Of a DNA stretch of 64,000 bases, positions 7,830-16,023 are shown one piece after another. The notes beneath the pieces were generated by a model. It worked only from the letters and a program-made list of their open reading frames with translations, was not told where the DNA came from and ran no database searches. The stretch lies in NCBI RefSeq assembly GCF_001684965.1, contig NZ_MAYG01000001.1, positions 868,001-932,000 on the forward strand, written 5' to 3'. Source of the DNA: Chryseobacterium arthrosphaerae. Its GTDB lineage: Bacteria; Bacteroidota; Bacteroidia; Flavobacteriales; Weeksellaceae. Each line of letters opens with the position of its first letter. Position 1 is the first letter of the stretch. Position numbers and translations under genes: made by a program.

Positions 7830-8051
7830 ATGAAAATTCCAGCATTATTAATGGCGAGTTTACTGGCGGTAGGAGTGTCTGCCCAGACTACGAAACCTGC
7901 AGCAAAATCCAAGAAGCCGGTAAAGAAGGTTAAAAAAGTTGTGGCTGCAGATACTGCAGAAAAGCCAAAGCCGGGTAAACCCAAACCTATTGTAAAAAAG
8001 GATACACTTGTACTTGGAGAACATGGCTGTCCGGCCTGTGGAATGGGATAA
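7830..8051 (+). CDS. Secreted Cys-containing RiPP precursor (chryseobasin-related, MNIO class)
   Basis: This 73-residue peptide has three parts. Residues 1-19 are a Sec-type signal (MKIPALLMASLLAVGVSAQ). Residues 20-58 are a basic Lys/Pro/Ala linker. The C-terminal tail ends in GEHGCPACGMG, with His65, Cys67 and Cys70. The stop is three bases from the start of a DUF692/MNIO gene, so the two are almost certainly co-translated. MNIO enzymes oxidise Cys residues in such peptides. A related ChrA/ChrH pair has been described from Chryseobacterium. That this peptide is modified, and its role (metal binding, for example), are inferred. Confidence 0.75.
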   Translation: MKIPALLMASLLAVGVSAQTTKPAAKSKKPVKKVKKVVAADTAEKPKPGKPKPIVKKDTLVLGEHGCPACGMG

Positions 8052-8054
8052 AAG

Positions 8055-9152
8055 ATGAAAAAGCCGCTCTTAGGATTATCAATGATGCCCGAGGCAGATT
8101 TTGTTTCGGCTATTTTACCTCTGCTGCAAAGTAATTCTGTAGAAGTACTGGAGTGGTCATTTGACACTTTTTATGAGGCAAAAGAACCGGAGTGGTTGGA
8201 TGAACTGCTTAATTTTTATTCAGAAAATCAGCGGTTGATCGGTCATGGGGTTTACTATTCGCTGTTTGATGCCTTATGGACTGAAAGACAGGAGAACTGG
8301 CTGAAAAAATTAAAAGAAGAAGTCCGTAAAAGAAAATACAACCATATCACGGAACATTTCGGTTTTATGAATACCGAAAATTTCCACCAGGGAGTTCCTT
8401 TGCCGGTACCCCTGCATCCGAAAACACTGCTGATAGGAAAAGACAGGCTTTACAGGCTTCAGGATGCTGTTCAGCTTCCTGTGGGTATAGAAAATCTGGC
8501 CTTTTCATTTTCCATAGAGGATGTAAAAGAGCAAGGCGTATTCCTTGATAACCTCATAGCAGATATCAATGGTTTCCTGATTCTTGATCTTCATAATATA
8601 TATTGCCAGGCCTGTAATTTTGAAGTGGAAATGGAGGATATCATCCGTTTATATCCGTTGGATAAAGTAAGGGAAATTCATCTTTCCGGGGGAAGCTGGC
8701 AGGAGAGTGTATATGCCAGAAAGATGATTCGCAGAGATACCCACGATGATCTTATTCCTGAAGAAATTTTTTCTGTTTTACCCGCTGTGATTACCCAATG
8801 TAATAATCTTGAATATGTAATTATTGAAAGACTGGGGCACACGATAAAAACGGATCAGGAAAAGAGAGCTTTCCTTGATGATTTTACCAGGGCCAGAAGA
8901 ATAATCGACGATTCGGAAATTAAAACCGGAAAGAAGATCAGATGGGGCCAAAAAGAAATGGGATTTTCAAATAGTCCTGTTGAAGACGATGCTTTATATG
9001 AAGAACAATCCAGGTTGACAAAACTTCTTTTTGACAGTTCCGGAGCAGAAATGATCAAAGAACAGAGATTCCATTATTTTAAAACAGAAAACTGGGATCC
9101 GGATATGATTCTGACAGCTCAGAATATCATTAAAAAATGGAATCCTTATTAA
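8055..9152 (+). CDS. MNIO (DUF692) family peptide-modifying iron enzyme
   Basis: The 365-residue protein carries the conserved positions of the multinuclear non-haem iron oxidative enzymes on a TIM-barrel: GHG with His64, TEHFGF with Glu100 and His101, IEN with Glu146, LDLHNIY with Asp178 and Asn181, IHLSGG with His209, DTHDD with Asp228 and His230, and Glu259. Residues about 285-365 form an extra C-terminal region not present in the shortest family members. By family knowledge (MbnB, TglH, ChrH) it should oxidatively modify the Cys residues of the neighbouring peptide. No separate partner protein gene is recognisable beside it, unlike the ChrH/ChrI case. Confidence 0.85.
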   Translation: MKKPLLGLSMMPEADFVSAILPLLQSNSVEVLEWSFDTFYEAKEPEWLDELLNFYSENQRLIGHGVYYSLFDALWTERQENWLKKLKEEVRKRKYNHITEHFGFMNTENFHQGVPLPVPLHPKTLLIGKDRLYRLQDAVQLPVGIENLAFSFSIEDVKEQGVFLDNLIADINGFLILDLHNIYCQACNFEVEMEDIIRLYPLDKVREIHLSGGSWQESVYARKMIRRDTHDDLIPEEIFSVLPAVITQCNNLEYVIIERLGHTIKTDQEKRAFLDDFTRARRIIDDSEIKTGKKIRWGQKEMGFSNSPVEDDALYEEQSRLTKLLFDSSGAEMIKEQRFHYFKTENWDPDMILTAQNIIKKWNPY

Positions 9153-9182
9153 TATCTTACTAATAATCACAAACCAAATTAT

Positions 9183-9671
9183 ATGAAAATGATAACTTTA
9201 GTTCTGATCATTACTGCCGTCCTTACCGCTCTGATAGGAGGGCTTTTTTATGCTTACTCGTGCTCTGTGGTTCTGGGACTCGGAAAACTGTCCGATGCAG
9301 AATACCTGAAAGCGATGCAGCACATCAACCGGGAAATTCTTAATCCCGTTTTTTTCTTAAGCTTTATGGGAACAGCAATTCTTCTTCCGGTATCTGCCTT
9401 TCTTTTTCGTGGGCAACCTGCTTTTATTTTCCTTTTGCTTGCATCAGCAGCTTACCTTGTAGGTGTTTTCGGGGTTACTGTGGCTGGAAATGTCCCGATG
9501 AACGATATGCTGGACCGGTTTGATATTGCCGGAGCGACCTCGGATGCCATCAAACAGATGCGTGATAATTTTGAAAGCAGATGGAATTTTCTGAATAATA
9601 TACGAACTGTTTTTTCAGTCATCAGCATTATTCTGACAGTCTGCGCCTGTATCTGGAATAAGGATGTCTGA
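9183..9671 (+). CDS. DUF1772-like integral membrane protein in the MNIO operon
   Basis: The 162-residue protein has four predicted membrane helices (about residues 3-27, 53-70, 77-100 and 138-158). The third helix is followed by GNVPMNDML, a pattern typical of the DUF1772 / anthrone-oxygenase-like membrane family. It starts 30 bases after the MNIO gene in the same direction and so probably belongs to the same operon. It could help export or membrane placement of the modified peptide, or it could be an unrelated oxidoreductase. The sequence does not decide. Confidence 0.65.
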   Translation: MKMITLVLIITAVLTALIGGLFYAYSCSVVLGLGKLSDAEYLKAMQHINREILNPVFFLSFMGTAILLPVSAFLFRGQPAFIFLLLASAAYLVGVFGVTVAGNVPMNDMLDRFDIAGATSDAIKQMRDNFESRWNFLNNIRTVFSVISIILTVCACIWNKDV

Positions 9672-9799
9672 AAATGAATGAAATACAGGTAGAAATACTT
9701 AGTGGTAAATTCAGTATTTCTACGGATGTGTGGTATGTTTTTTATTCGGACATTTGGTATAGATAGCAGCACGAATTTATACATTAAAAATTGTGAAAA

Positions 9800-9835
9800 A
9801 AAATTAGTAACCACGACTACTCAAACTCAAACAGA
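9800..9835 (+). repeat. 36-base element, copy 2
   Basis: It matches 5205-5240 at 27 of 36 positions. This copy sits directly before a plus-strand terminator, as would be expected for the 3' part of a small RNA. Confidence 0.4.
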
Positions 9836-9862
9836 AAGACAGCCTTCTGGCTGTCTTTTTTA
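9836..9862 (+). terminator. Intrinsic terminator after the MNIO operon
   Basis: AAGACAGCC (9836-9844) pairs with GGCTGTCTT (9849-9857) around TTCT and is followed by a T-run. It lies 165 bases after the last operon gene, so it could end the operon or a separate small RNA. Confidence 0.85.
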
Positions 9863-9965
9863 TAGGTATGAGAGGGGAATAACCTTTAAGAAACAGTGTT
9901 TTTCCTGTGAATGCACCATTGGTTTATTTTGATCTTTGTTTCAATAATAATTAAAATTAAAACCA

Positions 9966-10592
9966 ATGAAACATTTAGAAGAACTTTTGGCAACCGGGCT
10001 TTTATTTTCAAAGAAGCTTTATTGTATACTTTTACTTGCTGCTGTGTTTTCTGCAGCCAGCTGCAGTAAAGATGATGATGAAATCATTACGCCTGTAACG
10101 TATGCCGTGGAAAATCCTTTGAATAAATACCACGAAGCTGCTGGCTTTACAGTGACAACCAATTTTATCAATTCAGGGAATTATGAATTTGGTCTTGCTT
10201 TTTCTCCCGATGTAAAAGGAAAAATGACGGCAATAACCGTAAAACTTCCTGATACGAATGCGAGTCTGAGGGTGACCGTATGGGATTATACTGCTAAAAC
10301 CGTATTGAGAACAGAAACGGTGAATGTTACTGCTTCCAATACCTTAATCACCAAAGAAATATCAGAATTAGCTTTGGAAAAAGATAAAAAATATATGATT
10401 ACAATGAACTCCAACGACTGGTATAAAAGATCAAAACCTGATAATACCAATGCGGTGTATCCGATCACTGCAGGAAATATTAAGATTCTGGAATACAAAT
10501 GGGGAAGTGGTACTGCACAGACGTTTCCGGCTATGACTTCTCTGGATTATAATGGTGGAGATCTGAGCTTTAATTTTCAACAGGTAGACTAA
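9966..10592 (+). CDS. Surface lipoprotein with a DUF4082-like domain
   Basis: The 208-residue protein has a long N-terminus, a hydrophobic stretch and a lipobox ending at Cys33 (AASC). The next residues, SKDDDE, fit the acidic lipoprotein export signal of Bacteroidetes and point to the cell surface. The rest is beta-rich. The pattern of a stretch 'GFTVTTNF', 'GLAFSPDVKGKMTAITVKL' and 'VTVWDY' resembles DUF4082. No catalytic motif is seen. It has its own terminator and is probably transcribed alone. Function unknown. Confidence 0.6.
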   Translation: MKHLEELLATGLLFSKKLYCILLLAAVFSAASCSKDDDEIITPVTYAVENPLNKYHEAAGFTVTTNFINSGNYEFGLAFSPDVKGKMTAITVKLPDTNASLRVTVWDYTAKTVLRTETVNVTASNTLITKEISELALEKDKKYMITMNSNDWYKRSKPDNTNAVYPITAGNIKILEYKWGSGTAQTFPAMTSLDYNGGDLSFNFQQVD

Positions 10593-10622
10593 TACTAATA
10601 ACCCTATCTATTTCTTCAATAT

Positions 10623-10650
10623 AAAAGGCAGCTCCTGAGAGCTGCCTTTT
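10623..10650. terminator. Bidirectional terminator between the lipoprotein gene and rpe
   Basis: A perfect 12-base stem (10623-10634 with 10639-10650) encloses CTGA. A-run on the left and T-run on the right let it work for both converging genes. Confidence 0.85.
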
Positions 10651-10672
10651 ATACTATATTAATCTTAATGTT

Positions 10673-11323
10673 TTAAATCTTTAAAAGCTCAATAGTTCTT
10701 TCAGGGCTTTCTGCAGAAAATACAGCATTTCCGGCCACTAAAACATCTGCTCCGGCTTCAAAAAGTTTTGAAGCATTGTCAAGATTTACACCTCCGTCCA
10801 CTTCAATAAGTGCTGTAGAGTTATTGCTTAAGATAAGATCTTTCGTTTCAGCAATTTTCTTGTAAGTGTTTTCGATGAATTTCTGTCCGCCAAATCCAGG
10901 GTTTACACTCATCAACAATACAAGATCTACATCTGCAATGATATCTTCCAGCATAAGAACAGGAGTGGAAGGGTTCAGAACAACACCTGCCTTAGCTCCT
11001 TTGCTCTGGATGTGGTGAATGGTTCTGTGAAGATGGGTGCACGCTTCATAATGTACAGATACAAGATCAGCCCCATGATTGATGAATTCATCAACATATT
11101 TTTCAGGCTCAACGATCATCAGGTGAACATCCACAAATTTTTTGGCATGCTGCTGAACCGTCTTCATCACAGGAAAACCAAATGAAATGTTCGGTACAAA
11201 TCTTCCGTCCATAACATCAATATGGAACCAGTCGGCCTGAGATCTGTTCAGCATTTCAATATCTCTTTGCAGATTCCCGAAGTCTGCAGATAAAAGGGAT
11301 GGAGCAATAAGCTTCGTTTTCAT
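10673..11323 (-). CDS. rpe: Ribulose-phosphate 3-epimerase
   Basis: Rpe interconverts ribulose 5-phosphate and xylulose 5-phosphate in the pentose phosphate pathway. The 216-residue TIM-barrel is of normal length. Motifs include APSLLSADF at the start, HIDVMDGRFVPN, DVHLMI, MSVNPGFGGQKF and EVDGGVN, which hold the metal ligands and phosphate-binding loop. It begins 36 bases after the small membrane protein gene 11360-11659 on the same strand. Confidence 0.97.
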   Translation of the reverse strand: MKTKLIAPSLLSADFGNLQRDIEMLNRSQADWFHIDVMDGRFVPNISFGFPVMKTVQQHAKKFVDVHLMIVEPEKYVDEFINHGADLVSVHYEACTHLHRTIHHIQSKGAKAGVVLNPSTPVLMLEDIIADVDLVLLMSVNPGFGGQKFIENTYKKIAETKDLILSNNSTALIEVDGGVNLDNASKLFEAGADVLVAGNAVFSAESPERTIELLKI

Positions 11324-11359
11324 TTTTACTTTTTATACTTTTACTTAGATTTCAATCTT

Positions 11360-11659
11360 TTAAAATGGATTATCAACCAGAATGTGATACAGGAAAATAC
11401 TTCCGAATATCACTGTTTCTATGATGGTCAATTTGATATAATTAACTTTAATCACCAGTAATCTGTCAATTATCAATAATCCTAACGGCACGAAACTGAC
11501 AAAAAATAACATTTCAAGGATCATGTTATATGCTGAACCCGCTTTAGGGGGATCAAACAGCTTATAAACAGTTAAAAAAGCTATATAAAGAAAAAAAAGA
11601 GCTGTTAAAACTGATATAAGGGTCGGCTTCCGGATTAAATGATAAAAAAACTTTTCCAT
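11360..11659 (-). CDS. Small integral membrane protein, unknown
   Basis: This 99-residue protein has three predicted membrane helices (about residues 12-32, 43-62 and 75-93). I recognise no family. It lies one base from the end of the M42 peptidase gene and just before rpe on the same strand, so it is probably translated as part of that operon. Confidence 0.55.
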   Translation of the reverse strand: MEKFFYHLIRKPTLISVLTALFFLYIAFLTVYKLFDPPKAGSAYNMILEMLFFVSFVPLGLLIIDRLLVIKVNYIKLTIIETVIFGSIFLYHILVDNPF

Positions 11660-11660
11660 T

Positions 11661-12734
11661 TTAATGATACTTCAGTTTCATTTCCGGCTTGATCTTCAGG
11701 ATTGTTTCGTAGATCAGTTTTATCACATTCCCTACATCTTCTTTAGATACCATTTCCACTGTTGTATGCATATAGCGCAAAGGTAAGGAAATTAAAGCAC
11801 TTGGCACACCGCCATTGGAATGAGCGAAAGCATCGGTGTCAGTTCCTGTAGCTCTGCTTGCTGCTGCTCTCTGGTAAGGGATCTTTTTCGTTTTTGCCGT
11901 GTCAATGATCAGTTCACGGATGGTATGATGAATACTTGGAGCAAAGAATACAACAGGTCCTGCGCCACATTTCTGATCACCTTCCTTTTTCTTCTCGATC
12001 ATCGGGGTTGTTGTATCATGGGTAACATCCGTTACGATTGCAATATTAGGCTTGATGGTATCAGCAATCATATCAGCACCATACAGACCCACCTCTTCCT
12101 GTACGGAATTGGTAATATAAAGCCCGAAAGGGATTGATTTTTTATTCTCTTTTAAAAGTCTTGCCACTTCAGCAATCATAAAACCTCCGATTCTGTTATC
12201 CAGTGCCCTGCAGACAAAGTATCTTTCGTTCATTTCAAAGAATTCATCAGGATAGGTAATCATACATCCCACGAAAATTCCCAGATCCTCCACTTCTTTT
12301 TTGGAAGTGGCACCACAGTCGATAAAGATATTTTCAATTTTAGGAGTAGGTTCATTCTGATTGGTTCTGGTATGGATTGCAGGCCAACCGAATACTCCCT
12401 TTACAATTCCGTTTTCTCCGTGGATATGCACTACTTTCGAAGGAGCAATGGTCTGATCCGATCCTCCGTTTCTGATCACGTAGATCAGACCGTCATCCGT
12501 AATATAATTAACATACCATGAAATTTCATCAGCATGGGCTTCAATCACTACTTTGAATTCGGCTTCAGGATTAATGATTCCGTAGCATGTTCCGTAATGG
12601 TCCACTTCAATTTTATCTACATAGGGTCTGATGTAATCCATCCATACTTCCTGTCCCTTATGTTCGTAACCTGTTGGCGATGATGTGTTTAGATATTTTT
12701 CTAAAAATTTCAAAGATTTCTTTTCAAATTTCAT
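11661..12734 (-). CDS. M42-family metallo-aminopeptidase
   Basis: The 357-residue protein has the two-zinc site motifs of M42 peptidases: EAHADEI with the His and Asp ligands near residue 66, the bridging Asp in ALDNRIGG, the base and ligand pair in QEEVGLYGA, the Asp in TDVTHDT and the final His in YMHTTVE. Members form large tetrahedral shells and trim peptides in the cytosol. It has no signal peptide, which agrees. The gene is divergent from the DUF4294 gene. Confidence 0.92.
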   Translation of the reverse strand: MKFEKKSLKFLEKYLNTSSPTGYEHKGQEVWMDYIRPYVDKIEVDHYGTCYGIINPEAEFKVVIEAHADEISWYVNYITDDGLIYVIRNGGSDQTIAPSKVVHIHGENGIVKGVFGWPAIHTRTNQNEPTPKIENIFIDCGATSKKEVEDLGIFVGCMITYPDEFFEMNERYFVCRALDNRIGGFMIAEVARLLKENKKSIPFGLYITNSVQEEVGLYGADMIADTIKPNIAIVTDVTHDTTTPMIEKKKEGDQKCGAGPVVFFAPSIHHTIRELIIDTAKTKKIPYQRAAASRATGTDTDAFAHSNGGVPSALISLPLRYMHTTVEMVSKEDVGNVIKLIYETILKIKPEMKLKYH

Positions 12735-12785
12735 AAAAAGGAATGATTTTTGCGTTCAATTTTTGTTCTTATAAGTGTAAAAATA

Positions 12786-13490
12786 ATGAATTTTAGTAAG
12801 ATTATCTGTCTTTTTATTTTCTTTTTTGGAGTCAGTGTTTTCGGTCAGAAGGATGGTATTGTGGCGAAGCCACTCAACCAGTACCCGCCTGAATCCCTGA
12901 AAGTAGACGAATTCGGAAATAAATATTATTACGATGAGCAGCAAAAGATCAAGGTGTACGAAATCAATGGCGAGCCTGTGGTCGTACTGGATGAGCTGGT
13001 TTTGGTGAATAAACCGAGATTTAATAACCAACTGGACAGGAATTACTATTATTTCCTGAACAAAAAACTCTACAGGGTCTATCCGTTATTTGTAACTGCA
13101 TTGCAACAGTACAGGGATATCCAGAAAGATATGACGGATATGGATAACAAGGCCAAAAGAAAATTTGTAAGAGAAAGACAGAATATGCTTGCCGATCAGT
13201 ATGAAAAACAGCTGAGAGATCTTACCACTACTGAAGGGCAGGTATTTGCAAAGCTGATGAACAGGGCTACAGGGAAAAACGTTTATGAGATCATCAAAGA
13301 AATGAGAGGCGGATGGAGCGCCTTCTGGTGGAATGTAAAAGGTAAAATGGCTGATATTGATCTGAAAGACCGCTATGATCCGCATAAGAACAGAACTGAT
13401 GAATTTGTGGAATCACTGCTTCAGTCTAACTGGAACTCCGGTTATCTGCAGCCTTATCCGGGTGCCAATGATTTTAAAGTAAAGAAATAA
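12786..13490 (+). CDS. Secreted DUF4294-family protein
   Basis: The frame is open from a TTG at 12750, but the ATG at 12786 gives a clean signal peptide (MNFSKIICLFIFFFGVSVFG), so I chose it. The 234-residue protein has the conserved ELVLVNKPRF and the long Lys/Arg-rich helical region of DUF4294, a family almost confined to Bacteroidetes. Its job is not known. The domain has no obvious catalytic site. Export to the periplasm is predicted. Confidence 0.75.
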   Translation: MNFSKIICLFIFFFGVSVFGQKDGIVAKPLNQYPPESLKVDEFGNKYYYDEQQKIKVYEINGEPVVVLDELVLVNKPRFNNQLDRNYYYFLNKKLYRVYPLFVTALQQYRDIQKDMTDMDNKAKRKFVRERQNMLADQYEKQLRDLTTTEGQVFAKLMNRATGKNVYEIIKEMRGGWSAFWWNVKGKMADIDLKDRYDPHKNRTDEFVESLLQSNWNSGYLQPYPGANDFKVKK

Positions 13491-13499
13491 GATATAAAA

Positions 13500-13528
13500 A
13501 AATACCTGTAAGATGCTTACAGGTATTT
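13500..13528. terminator. Bidirectional terminator overlapping the NUDIX gene end
   Basis: A 13-base stem (13500-13512 with 13516-13528) has a 3-base loop and runs of A and T on the two sides. Its right arm covers the last codons and stop of the NUDIX gene. Confidence 0.8.
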
Positions 13529-13933
13529 TTCTTTTAATTTATCAAATACAATCTTGTCTACAGGAAGGGGAAAAGGGTTATCCGGCCTGTCTATTTCAAT
13601 CCATTCTGTTTTTTCTATACAGGGATCCAGGATCAGGAAATCCTCTTCATTGGTGATATTCACAATATAATAGATGGTAAGAAGCTGCTCGTTTTCTCTG
13701 AATCGGGATACCAGAAAGTTTTCCTGGGTATAAAAATGTTCTACCACCTCTACCTTTACATTAAGCTCTTCATCAAATTCACGGTGCAGACACTCGAGAA
13801 CACCTTCGCCATACTCCAGACCGCCTCCCGGAAATTTCATTAAAGGTTCACCGGCATATTCCTCAAACAAGGTCAGTACTTTTTTATCTTTTACCGCACA
13901 GGCATACACTCTAATGTTGATCTTGTCTATCAT
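13517..13933 (-). CDS. NUDIX hydrolase
   Basis: The 138-residue protein has an intact Nudix box: G-x5-E in GGLEYGE, then after seven residues REFDEE. The position that is usually Gly is Asn. The catalytic Glu residues are kept, so an active pyrophosphohydrolase is expected. The substrate cannot be told from sequence. It is transcribed toward the DUF4294 gene and shares a terminator with it. Confidence 0.85.
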   Translation of the reverse strand: MIDKINIRVYACAVKDKKVLTLFEEYAGEPLMKFPGGGLEYGEGVLECLHREFDEELNVKVEVVEHFYTQENFLVSRFRENEQLLTIYYIVNITNEEDFLILDPCIEKTEWIEIDRPDNPFPLPVDKIVFDKLKEKYL

Positions 13934-14141
13934 ATATATAATGTATAATATTTTGTATAGCTAAGGTAAGGAATTTTTGTTGAAAAAAGCTGCATAACGG
14001 AAGCAGAAAGCTGTAAGTTCGAGATCAACTGCTGTCCCCTAAAAACTCCCGGACCGCCTATCCTTATTATATATGTTATTATAAAAAAATAAAAGCAAAG
14101 CATATCCTTAAACAGCTGCACATGTATGCCAGAGGTATGCT

Positions 14142-14816
14142 CTACATTTTAATGGCATTAATCATTTCCCGTTTGCCCGGCGGCCCCTGCTTTTTCTCTA
14201 CCTGGAAGTTAAGGTCCTGAAGAATCCTTCTTACACTTCCTTTGGAAGAATAGGTAGTTAATAATCCGTTAATAGCCATTTTGTCAGACACCAGTTCAAA
14301 TAAGGGTTTTTCCCAAAGATCAGGCTGTACTCTGGCCCCGAAACAGTCGAAGTAGACCAGGTTGATTTCCGGCAAATCAATGTTCTTCAGGTCAAAAAAG
14401 TCACATTCTATCTTTTTTAAGTGGAATCCACTAATGATTTCAACTGACTTTTCCCAATCTGCCAGATGAATTTTCTGATAAATATTTTTAAACTCAGGGT
14501 TATCGAAAAGCTCAAAATATGCCAAATCGTTCACTTCGGATTCATTTATGGGGTATTTTTCGAGTGAAAAATAATTGATGACATGATTTTTGTCAGTTTT
14601 TAAATATTCATTAATTGTCACCAAAACATTCAAACCTGTTCCAAAACCGAGTTCTAAAATATTAATTTCGCAATCATTTATCAGATTCAGTCCATTTTTG
14701 ATAAACACGTGTTCGGCTTCCTGAAGTGCCCCGTGATGAGAATGGTAGTTTTCATTCAATTCATTGATAAACAGTGTTTTACTGCCGTCGTTTGTGGTCT
14801 TAATTTCTCTTTTCAA
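14142..14816 (-). CDS. mnmD: tRNA (mnm5s2U34)-methyltransferase MnmD
   Basis: The 224-residue protein matches the methyltransferase half of MnmC that stands alone in many bacteria (MnmD). It has the SAM-binding ELGFGTGLN near residue 57, the DCFGARVQPDLW motif and the C-terminal TYSSKGSVRRIL and GPPGKREM segments. It makes the last methylation of the wobble uridine side chain in some tRNAs. No FAD-dependent MnmC2 part is fused. It is divergent from ilvE with an 85-base gap. Confidence 0.9.
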   Translation of the reverse strand: MKREIKTTNDGSKTLFINELNENYHSHHGALQEAEHVFIKNGLNLINDCEINILELGFGTGLNVLVTINEYLKTDKNHVINYFSLEKYPINESEVNDLAYFELFDNPEFKNIYQKIHLADWEKSVEIISGFHLKKIECDFFDLKNIDLPEINLVYFDCFGARVQPDLWEKPLFELVSDKMAINGLLTTYSSKGSVRRILQDLNFQVEKKQGPPGKREMINAIKM

Positions 14817-14868
14817 GCTAATTTTTTGTCAAATTTACTCTAAAATTTTTATATTTAGAAAATTATGT

Positions 14869-14876
14869 TAAATTTG
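14869..14876 (+). promoter_or_regulatory. -7 promoter element of ilvE
   Basis: TAAATTTG matches TAnnTTTG and is 25 bases before the ilvE ATG. No leader peptide fits in the short space, so attenuation like that at 2187 is not present here. Confidence 0.5.
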
Positions 14877-14901
14877 TAGAACATCGTAAAAATTTTAAAA
14901 A

Positions 14902-15972
14902 ATGATAATTCAAAAAACTGAAAACTCCAGAATTTCTACATTCGACCCGAACAATTTTTCATTTGGTGGTACTTTCATTGATCATATGATCATATGCGAG
15001 TACGAAAACGGAAAATGGGGTGATGTAAAATTAGTTCCTTACGGTCCGATACCGTTTACACCTGCAATGATGGGAGTAAACTATGGACAAGCTTGTTTTG
15101 AAGGTATGAAAGCCTACAAAGACAAAGACGGGCAGGTTTTCCTTTTCAGGCCTGAAAAGAATTTTGAACGTATCAACAAGTCAGCGAAGCGTCTTGCCAT
15201 GCCTGAGGTGACTGAGGAAATGTTTTTAGACGGATTAAAAGCATTGGTAGATATCGATAGAGAATGGATTCCGCAAGGAGAGGGAATGTCATTATATATC
15301 AGACCATTGATTTTTGCTACGGAAGAAGCTTTGAAAGCGAGAGTAGCTAATAAATATATGTTTGCTATCGTTGCAACACCGGCGAAAAGCTACTATTCAG
15401 AGCCGGTTTCTGTAAAAATTTCTGACCACTATTCAAGAGCTGCCAACGGAGGGGTAGGTTCTGCTAAGGCGGCCGGAAACTATGCTGCTTCATTCTATCC
15501 TACACAATTGGCCATCGAAGAAGGATATGAGCAGATTATCTGGACAGATGATGCTACCCACGAATATTTTGAAGAAAGTGGTACCATGAACGTGTTTGTA
15601 AGAATCAACGATACAATCTATACGCCGCCAACTTCTGAGAAAATCCTTGACGGAGTAACAAGAGACAGCTTCATTCAACTGGCTAAGAAAAGAGGAATTG
15701 AAGTGAAAGTAGAGCCTATCGCAGTGAAAACAGTGATTGAAGCTTTAAAAGCAGGTTCTCTTAAGGAAGTATGGGGAGTAGGAACTGCTGTGGTAACCAC
15801 TCAATTCCAGGCTTTAGGATATCAGGGCGAGAAATTGGAGCTTCCAAGATTATCTGATGAAGAAAGCTATGCTGCGATCCTTAAAAAAGACCTTGTAGAT
15901 CTGCAAAACAACCTTTCTGAAGATCCTTTCGGATGGAGAGTGGTGGTAGATCATGTACTTGAAACAGTTTAA
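14902..15972 (+). CDS. ilvE: Branched-chain amino acid aminotransferase
   Basis: This class IV PLP enzyme exchanges amino groups between Leu, Ile or Val and 2-oxoglutarate. The 356-residue protein is of the longer BCAT type. It shows GQACFEGMKAY near residue 62, the PLP lysine Lys189 in GSAKAAGNY, and EESGTMNVFV and DGVTRDS further on. It has its own promoter, and a terminator-like AAAGCCGGGAATTTTCCCGGCTTTT stem follows at about 15995-16018. Confidence 0.96.
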   Translation: MIIQKTENSRISTFDPNNFSFGGTFIDHMIICEYENGKWGDVKLVPYGPIPFTPAMMGVNYGQACFEGMKAYKDKDGQVFLFRPEKNFERINKSAKRLAMPEVTEEMFLDGLKALVDIDREWIPQGEGMSLYIRPLIFATEEALKARVANKYMFAIVATPAKSYYSEPVSVKISDHYSRAANGGVGSAKAAGNYAASFYPTQLAIEEGYEQIIWTDDATHEYFEESGTMNVFVRINDTIYTPPTSEKILDGVTRDSFIQLAKKRGIEVKVEPIAVKTVIEALKAGSLKEVWGVGTAVVTTQFQALGYQGEKLELPRLSDEESYAAILKKDLVDLQNNLSEDPFGWRVVVDHVLETV

Positions 15973-15994
15973 TCGTATTTATATACACTATAGA

Positions 15995-16020
15995 AAGCCG
16001 GGAATTTTCCCGGCTTTTGT
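15995..16020 (+). terminator. Terminator of ilvE
   Basis: An inverted repeat AAGCCGGGAA / TTCCCGGCTT, with almost no loop, is followed by TTGTTATT. It lies about 23 bases after the ilvE stop. Confidence 0.75.
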
Positions 16021-16023
16021 TAT

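Noticed and set aside
9702..9932. 76-residue plus-strand frame after the MNIO operon
   Set aside because: It runs straight through a strong intrinsic terminator and the shared 36-base element, and has no family resemblance.
12750..12785. Upstream TTG start for the DUF4294 gene
   Set aside because: The extra 12 residues precede a complete signal peptide that begins at the ATG at 12786.
13930..14121. Minus-strand 63-residue frame upstream of the NUDIX gene
   Set aside because: It has low-complexity composition, no clear start context and no recognisable domain. It overlaps the NUDIX start by four bases only.
14817..14901. Leader-peptide attenuator before ilvE
   Set aside because: The gap is only 85 bases and holds a promoter element 25 bases from the ATG, leaving no room for a leader frame.
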